From Saksenaea vasiformis B4078 (Eukaryota; Mucoromycota; Mucoromycetes; Mucorales; Saksenaeaceae): 64,000 bases of DNA. Made by a program: the position numbers and the translations under genes. Of this stretch, positions 57,367 through 64,000 are shown in pieces; the first letter of the stretch is position 1; every line of letters begins with the position of its first letter. The stretch covers positions 30,181 to 94,180 of the forward strand of contig JNDT01001641.1 in NCBI GenBank assembly GCA_000697055.1. Direction: 5' to 3'. Under the pieces are notes generated by a model. It was not told the DNA's origin, made no database searches, and was given only the letters and a program-made list of their open reading frames with translations.

Positions 57367-59611
57367 ATGCTTCATGAACTTTTGTTTGCATTGTCTGGAT
57401 ATTCAGGCGACGTGTTTGTGCCGTATCCTCCTTATCCCGAACAGTCTTTTACATTTGCCATTCCTTCTGATTTTCCCTTACTACATCCAGCGGAACGTGA
57501 TTCTCTAAACCGGCTAGGCCAATTAGGATGGATTTATGCACAATTGACAGCGTTCATTACATCCATAAAAAATGGGAAACGAAATAAAGATGCTACTGGC
57601 CTGCATGGAGCTTATATCCAAGTACTAGTCACCACGCTGGAACAGATCCTGAACGACTACCGGCAAGAAATCTTGGACATGGAAAAAAGCATCTTGAACA
57701 AAGAAGACGACAATGGCACAGGTCTGATTCCCATTTCACTTTTGATCGCCCGCTTGGCAAGGTGGGAGCTGTTACTACCTGCACTACATACTTTTGTTCA
57801 AAAACTTCAAAAAGATCCGGAACGGCACCATGGCTGTCGCTTATTCGATTTATTATTGGATCACGCACGCTCAGGCATTGAGGAACTTCGAATCTGCATG
57901 GAGAAGATGATTACACAACTTCACGATGTCTTGTATCGGCAACTGGCAGCATGGATGGTATACGGCCAGTGGGTCGATCCTGACGGAGAGTTCTTCATTG
58001 TGCGTCGAACGAACACTAGATCCACTGCTGGTTGGCAACGCCACTATGGCCTCGCAAAAGATCGGATACCAGCCCATATACCATTATCACTTGCGGAATC
58101 AATTTTATTTGTCGGCAAGGCAATCTCAACTGTCAGTCAACTGGACGATGCATCTATCCTAGACGACGAAAATGAGGATAGCAACATGATAAGATCCAGC
58201 GTAGTGGTAAAAAAACGAAGGAAGATACCTATCCCGGAAGATATGAAACAGCGACATTTGAAGCTATTACTTTCTTTACATTCATCACAGTCGCATAACA
58301 AGAGATGTGCGTCTCCTTGGATTGTCTATCCACAGCAACTACAACAAGTAGTGCAACAAATTCGACGATCAACAGCGGATTGGCTATTTTCTCGTGTTCT
58401 AGTTGATGATCACAGTCTACAAAAGTACCTTACGTTATTCCGGCAAATGTTTCTGCTTGGTTATGGAGATCTAGCTACGAATCTAGTAGAAGAATGCGCG
58501 CTCTTACGACACCCTGAACAAGAGAGTCGAAAACGGAATAGAAGCGCGGTCGTACTTCGACACAAAGAATTAAATGCCTTGCTGGTCAAGGCATCTGTGG
58601 CAACAGAAATTGAAGACCAGCTAGAAGGTTACAGCCTGCGGATAGTGACCAACACTAGTGAAGATCAAAGCCAGTACCAATTTTCTGATTTGTTACTAGC
58701 CAATACTCAATGCATTCTGACTTACGATATGCATTGGCCGATCGATTTATTCCTGAGTCAATCCGATTTGTCACGCTACATTGAGCTCTGGTCGTTTCTC
58801 ATAGGACTAAAAACTGCCCAGGTTTCTCTAAGTAAGCTATGGACTGTATTACGAGGAAAAAACGTACAGACGTCTCCAAAGCAAGAAGGCGAGGAGAATT
58901 TTCAAGAACGTGCCGTGTGGCGGTTAAGGTCTCATATGCTTTTTTGGGTGGATGCGTTATGGAGTCATGTCCAAGTAAGTTTCGAAGAGAAAAATCTTGT
59001 GATAAGCACCAATGCTGAGCATATCAGGCGAACGTGATTAGTGATCATTACCAAAACCTTATTGCGATGATCACTCCTTCTTTCGAGAAAAGCGGTGGGG
59101 CGAAGTACAAACGGCGATCATTTGCAACAACAAAAGCTCTTGATTTCGAGGAAATACAAGCGGCGCATGATGATTATCTGCAGCATATTTTACGTGGTTG
59201 TCTGCTGTCATCCTCTGACAGTTCAGAACTCATGCACAAGATTTTGGATCTATGTCTTGACTTTTGTGGTTTAGCGGAACGTATCGCCGAAGATGGATCA
59301 TGGCAAAGAAGCAAACGACGGAAAACAACAAAAACAGCAGCTGAAATTGTAAGCGAATGGACAGGAGGCGCAGGAAAAGTGCCTAAACAATATTCATGGG
59401 TGGATCAAGTCGCGGCAATGGAGAAGGTTAGGCGATCTAGCACATGGATTAATACTCACGCTCTTCTATTTAGAATTTTGCAAATCTGACTGAACTATTT
59501 TTTGTCATCGTCTCAAACCAATCCCAGATTGTGAAGTCCAGTGGACGTTTAGATATACTATTGATGCAGTTGGATTACAACAAGTGGTATTCAAGAAGTC
59601 GTCTCAGATAA
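57367..59611 (+). CDS. TUBGCP4: Gamma-tubulin complex component 4 (GCP4/Grip75)
   Basis: Structural subunit of the gamma-tubulin ring complex that nucleates microtubules at spindle poles. Exons 57367-58974, 59028-59426 and 59474-59611 give 714 residues, close to human GCP4 (667). Seen: the GCP4-specific N-terminus MLHELLFALSGYSGDVF, then DFPLLHPAERDSLNRLGQLG; the GRIP1 region with MVYGQWVDPDGEFFI; GRIP2 in the second half (LWSFLIGLKTAQVSLSKLW, MLFWVDALWSHVQANVI across intron 1); and the C-terminus RLDILLMQLDYNKWYS in the last exon. The ATG at 57367 is preferred over an upstream in-frame codon at 57319 because it matches family starts. Confidence 0.92.
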
Positions 59612-60262
59612 AAAGAAAATATCTGCCGCGCTGTCTTCCATTAGTTTCGCTTTTGGAGTCCTACCCTGTTGACCGATATGTATACACGTCCATTTCTGTG
59701 AAGACTATATTTACCCTATAAAGAGTCACTGATATAATAATAGTAATACTTACAACATGTAATTGGAATAAAACAATCTTGTTACTATATCGACCACTTG
59801 ATAAACCTTAATTCTAAATACAATCTACATTGCCAACGGCTCCTTCAACGTTTCTGGTACAATGAATCATAGGTATGGATTTCCACCATGGAGCTTTCTT
59901 GTTCAAGACTCTCATCCATCACGCAACAGTTTGACTGTAGAAAGCTCTGGATCGTATTAATAATCCATCCCGCCCTATGGATATCCTCCAAGTTAACTGT
60001 TTTCAACGTTGTGTTTCCATAGTACCGTCAAAATTAGCAGGATGCCGAGAAATGAAGCGCACCAGTGTATCTGCGCTTAACGAAGACTAAGACACCAACG
60101 CAATGACAGTGATAACACCTATATTGACGCCTGCGTCTACGGAAGAGGTTAAAACGCTGTGCAAACTATCGTCCAATCATAATACAGGGCGACCTCCAAA
60201 TTTAGAGCACGTGTGTATTTCATTCTCGCGGTGCACGCCGTTTAACTGAGCAAAAGCATAAA
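59612..60262. other. Intergenic
   Basis: About 650 bp between the GCP4 and MTC1 genes, AT-rich, no ORF of note. Confidence 0.5.
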
Positions 60263-61519
60263 ATGTCCAACAACACTGTCGAAACCAAGGGAAGCAACAC
60301 CCTGTCGGAAGCGGAGAAGTTCCTAGAATCGCTTGACCTGCCAGAGGCACAGACGAATGAAAACAATGATGGCAACACATCAACGCAAGCTGCTGATCCC
60401 AATGACATCATGTCATTCTTAGATGAGATTTCAAACTACCCTGCCGAGGAACAGCGAAAAGAAGCTTCTGGAGCGACTACTAAAGAGAAGCATGTGGAAA
60501 AGCCTTCGACCGGGGAGACCCCAAAAGATAGCGGCAGCAACGCGGGCGGCTGGATGTCGTGGGGTAATTCGTTGTGGACGCAAGCAAGTGCAGCGGTGAA
60601 GACAACCACGGAACAAATCACATCGGACTCGACAGCAAAACTATTAGAAAGTCGCGTTAAGCATCTGCAAGGCTTAGTTAACAAAGAACAAATTGAGAAA
60701 CTAGGCAAGGCAAAAAGGATAACGTCTCCAAACCCAGACTGACATAGCTGATTAGGCAATGAGTTGCGTAACCTGACCACGTCTATCTTGGAGACTGTTG
60801 CGCCTCCCATTTCAGAGCATGAACTGGTGGAAGTCTGGCTATCGCATGATATGAAGGGCTACGTGGGTATGGAGGCACTTGTTTATCGCGCGTTTGCCCG
60901 AGTGATGGAGCACACGGAATCGGGTCAAGTCGTTGTTCGCAAGGTTGAGGAAGAGAAACAAGCAGAGAATGTTAAGCACGAACTAAATATGTGCGAAGGT
61001 ATCGTGGAAGGGACAAAATTGGCAAAGGTACAAGGGGCAAAAAAAAGTTCCATGCGTTTGCTAAACAGAGGATACTACTAGGCCAATGTCGATCATCTCA
61101 TCAAAGTCAATTATACACCACCTGAACCCTCAACGACTTATACACCACAGTCCGGACCTGTTCCGGTGATCAATTGTCCAGTGTTCATGGCAATCCAACC
61201 TGTGAAATCTGCGCTACCCAAAGTAGACGAAACAGACAAAGATGAGGAAGAAAATCAACTGGTGTTTGTGATCTTGCTGGTAGATCCGACCCATCAACTC
61301 AGATTCAAAACATTTTCGCAATCCATGCCTCTTTCCTGGTTGGAAATCCCTTTTGAGGAAAATGAGTGGGTCGAAGACAAGGTGGCAGATGTAATTAGGA
61401 TGGCGGTGACAACGATCGCGCAGGACTACGTGTGGACTCGTATGACTGGTGGAAAGCAATTGGCAGATGCAGCTGCTGCATCATTAAAAATGGAACAGGA
61501 CGAAGTGAAAGAGATTTAA
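60263..61519 (+). CDS. MTC1: Maintenance of telomere capping protein 1 (MTC1 family)
   Basis: Family tied genetically to telomere capping in yeast; the molecular role is unclear and homologues associate with COPI vesicles. Exons 60263-60704, 60756-61027 and 61082-61519 give 383 residues. Seen: two similar short motifs near the N-terminus, AEKFLESLDLPE and DIMSFLDEIS; an acidic, disordered linker; GGWMSWGNSLWTQASAAVK; a helical region LLESRVKHLQGL; the ELRNLTTSILETVAPPI block; and a conserved C-terminal domain with YTPPEPSTTYTPQSGPVPVI and SMPLSWLEIPFEENEWVED. The first intron (60705-60755) begins GCAAGG, so it is a GC-AG intron; no GT donor in frame is available there. Convergent with the nucleoside hydrolase, 24 bp between stops. 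Confidence 0.9.
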
Positions 61520-61543
61520 CGTGTAATAATACTGGTATTATTG

Positions 61544-63097
61544 TTAGTCTTCGGAATCCTCGCTAAGTTGATTCTCTGCTACAATTTTGGCATTAAAGAC
61601 GCGATTCAGGAACATACGGTTAAAGCGTTGGCCTTGACCTGAAAGCATAACTTGGACTTGGTTCAATTGTCCCCACCCAGTTTCTCGATAACCTACGCGG
61701 CGATCATAACAACACATGCCTTGCGTATAAGTGCCCTCGGTTTCGACATGTAAGTCGAGATATCTGTACTCCCACAGCCTATCGAATTCCTCTGTTGGTC
61801 CATCTCCTTTGTCCGCAACCATGTCAATAAGCAGTAGAACAGTATAAGCATCATAGCTTTAAAGTCGATAACGATGTTAGCAAAGAAAAAAAAATCCCTT
61901 CCCTTTTTTTCTTGGCTTACATCGTGAGAACATTCGTGTCGAGCAGGTCGCAGTATTTTGTAAACACCCAAACCAAAAATGCGTTACAGAATGTCGCCAA
62001 TGGCCCAGTTTTGTTTAATGGACGAATATAGCGCTCATTGTCCTCACGAGTAATAAATCCATCATCACCAGCTATTGAAACAGATCAGTAAACAAATCTG
62101 CGGTCAACAGAGACAAACCATCCAATGGCAAAATGACAATGTGGGATGGGGCTTGTTTCCCTTCACGAATAAGGTCTAAGCGATTCTGATAACCACTGGG
62201 AGAATGTTCAAAGCCTTGAGAAGCCGATAGGACCAGGTCTGCAGCATGAGGATCTGCTCTGAAGTTAAATTCGGCCATTGGTGTTATGTTGCCAGCTTGA
62301 TGTATCGATCTACACATTGACATGTTGTGGTTGAATTACACCTGTCATGCGAGTCCCCAAGTTATATTACCCTCCCATAATGACGATGCGCTTTGCGCGA
62401 CTGAATACTACTGGATTACGTTGATAGGCTAACGCGATGTTCGTCAACGGCCCGACGGCACAAATGCTGAGAGTGAGTGGTGGAGCCTGTTCCAATTGGA
62501 ACAGAATCTCATCCGCAGCATCACGCGCAGTCGTCCTGAATGCCCGCCCAGTGCATCCTACTTCTTTCTCTGCTTCGTGTAGCAACTGGGTTGTCCAATC
62601 CGCAGGTGCGGGATGCAAGTCCTTTTTGATCACGTATTATCAGCAACTGTCTTTCTCACGCAAAATTTTCATACATCATAAATCTCTCCTAGACCATCGC
62701 TACCATGGATCTCTCCCGCTATAACCTGCTGGATTCTCAGCGGTTGGGAAGCACCTTTTGTTTTTGATGCCTCGTTTGTTACTCTGGTTTAATGATAGAC
62801 ATCACTTACCAACCGCAAGAATAGGCAATTCTTCGTCGTCTTTGTTCCTTCCGACCGTTTTCCAATGCTCGACCATCACATTAAGAAGCGCAACTGCGTT
62901 GCGTTTAACATGTTTCAACTCCACATTTCCGTGCGTCAAAGTAATCGCCTTCACCTGGACCTCGGGCGACAAAAGTGCGAAGATAATGGCTAGTGTATCA
63001 TCGATACCCTAAACCATTCAATGTCATTCTATACAGTACGTCTCTTAAGCTAGCTTACTGGATCCGTGTCAATAATAATTGGGTCTCTTCCGTGCAT
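61544..63097 (-). CDS. URH1: Inosine/uridine-preferring nucleoside hydrolase
   Basis: Calcium-dependent N-ribohydrolase of nucleoside salvage. Exons 63097-63059, 63008-62810, 62754-62675, 62621-62371, 62309-62119, 62071-61921 and 61856-61544 give 394 residues, all in phase. Seen: the Ca-binding motif DTDPGIDD split by the first intron; VKAITLTHGN; GEIHGSDGLGE; LSICAVGPLTNIALAY; RIVIMGG; GNITPMAEFNFRADPHAA; VILPLD; and a C-terminal part ending NQLSEDSED. The ATG at 63097 leaves only nine residues before the motif. A coding-like stretch at 63170-63270 and an acceptor-like site at about 63102 suggest the real N-terminus may lie in an upstream exon. The 50-bp intron 62118-62072 uses a weak GTTTGT donor; the alternative is a frameshift after TADLFTDLFQ. 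Confidence 0.88.
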
Positions 63098-63709
63098 ATC
63101 AACTAAACAAACGAGAAAAACACCTTTCCGCTTCTGTCACCAGTCGGGCTTGCTTTATTCCTTTCCCAGTCGCGGGTGGACGGGATTCAGGGGAATAAAC
63201 CAATCATTGGAGCCATCAGATGATTCGGCTTTCTTGAGTTTGGAAGCTAGGTCACTCTGCGTTACACCGTGTAACCACTCCAAAGTCATTCAAACATTTG
63301 CTTTTTCAGCACCGTATGGCCATCATTGAATTTGTTGTCTTCTTGTTTCTCAGTCCAGGAGCTCTTTTATTACTGGTTGTAGTGGACGTATCAGAAGAAG
63401 ATAGAAATCGCTGAGAACAAGTGATATTTTAGCAGATTGAAAACGTTACACTAATTCACTCAGATATCGATTGCCTAAACCCGCAAGACACCAGTGTATA
63501 GATAGGTTTTAAAACATTTTGGAAAAGAGATATATTTTTTGTTCGACTCCTAACGACATATTAATTCTATATGATTCGAGTAACATAACACAAGGGAATA
63601 AAGAATGACTGCTAAAACGGAATGGCAAAAGAAAGGATGCAGATAAACAAAGCAAGCCAATTTCCTCGGAGAGTGTTCAGGTCTAACAAGAAGCACGTGT
63701 GCACCCATG
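63098..63709. other. Spacer between nucleoside hydrolase and Fanzor end
   Basis: Contains a possible upstream hydrolase exon (about 63170-63270, minus) and, at 63400-63709, AT-rich sequence immediately 3' of the Fanzor reading frame, where a guide (omega) RNA would be expected for this protein class. No fold could be confirmed by eye. Confidence 0.35.
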
Positions 63710-64000
63710 CTACTTATCAAGGGATACGGCGGTCTGTCTTTCGGCGGTATTCTGGGGACGTTGAAACGCTTTTGGGCGCTTATTATTGTTGCGGGACATA
63801 TGGAGAAAAACATTGAGTATATTGCTCGCCGCCATGCGGTCGCGGTTCCAATAACGTGCCGTACATGAATTATTGTGACACTCCAGTATAGCGTGTATCC
63901 GCAAAGTCTGTTTCTGCAAATCAGGTTTTTCCTTTGCGTTTTTCAGGTTTCTGGTGTTGCATAGGGGGCAGATCTGGGAAGTTAAATATTCATCGATTAA
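63710..64000 (-). CDS. Fanzor/TnpB-like RNA-guided nuclease, C-terminal fragment (cut by window edge)
   Basis: A minus-strand frame of 96 codons, open to the window edge, stop at 63710. It begins LIDEYLTSQICPLC, the DE..TS segment that precedes the zinc ribbon in TnpB/Fanzor proteins. The second ribbon half is CHNNSC, then WNRDRMAASNIL, which matches the RuvC-III (W)NRDxxAAxNI motif with the catalytic Asp present. It ends with an RPKAFQRP-type basic tail as in Mucoromycota copies. RuvC-I and RuvC-II and the N-terminal domain would be beyond 64000. No stop or frameshift is seen in the part visible. This is the eukaryotic OMEGA-type nuclease family; activity of this copy is unknown. Confidence 0.75.
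   Translation of the reverse strand, partial: LIDEYLTSQICPLCNTRNLKNAKEKPDLQKQTLRIHAILECHNNSCTARYWNRDRMAASNILNVFLHMSRNNNKRPKAFQRPQNTAERQTAVSLDK

Noticed and set aside
60436..60810. Minus-strand 124-codon ORF
   Set aside because: Antisense to MTC1 exons 1-2; composition reflects the complement of the acidic linker.
1..64000. tRNA genes
   Set aside because: Scanning by eye for T-loop (GGTTCGAATCC-like) boxes gave no convincing cloverleaf on either strand; a program could still find one.

Overview
The window is eukaryotic, from an early-diverging fungus, most likely Mucoromycota (Mucorales-like). Genes are split by many short GT-AG introns of about 45-70 bp. The gene set is fungal: GDP-mannose transporter, GPI18, Dma-type FHA-RING ligase, MTC1, fatty alcohol oxidase. 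It also holds a class C (GABA-B-like) receptor and an uncharacterised multi-exon family that I know as expanded in Mucoromycota. Exon models were built by hand from splice signals, and every complete model listed as a recognised gene sums to a multiple of three.

Layout. 0-0.64 kb: 5' part of a fusaric-acid-resistance-like membrane transporter running off the left edge. 0.65-9.3 kb: transposon territory, with a decayed DDE transposase cut by a solo LTR, then a 4.3 kb Mutator-like element (27-bp perfect TIRs, transposase plus OTU protease, both frameshifted), then a second solo LTR of the same family. 10-12.1 kb: VRG4 and a PdxT/SNO glutaminase, convergent. 12.5-15.7 kb: a dispersed fold-back repeat and unrecognised ORFs. 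15.8-20 kb: GPI18 and the Mucoromycota-family gene. 20.1-21.3 kb: a 330-bp tandem satellite. 21.9-26.1 kb: an 18-exon class C GPCR with a PH-like tail. 27.7-33.2 kb: a Dma1-like E3 ligase, eL32, and a JmjC/ZZ-finger protein. 36.8-44.3 kb: TMEM135-like, long-chain alcohol oxidase, bHLH factor. 44.4-53.7 kb: repeats, complex I NDUFS3, and nested decayed transposons (Tc1-like, DDE, Helitron). 55.5-63.1 kb: AP180/ANTH adaptor, gamma-tubulin complex GCP4, MTC1, nucleoside hydrolase. 63.7-64.0 kb: the C-terminal RuvC/zinc-ribbon end of a Fanzor/TnpB-type protein, cut by the window edge.

The genes are mostly unrelated housekeeping functions. Thematic links are secretory glycosylation/GPI (VRG4, GPI18), peroxisome/lipid oxidation (TMEM135-like, alcohol oxidase) and endocytosis/cytoskeleton (AP180, GCP4). 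The most notable items are the Fanzor end, the TIR/LTR insertions with readable boundaries, the very small exons (12, 14, 16 and 24 nt) and the satellite array.
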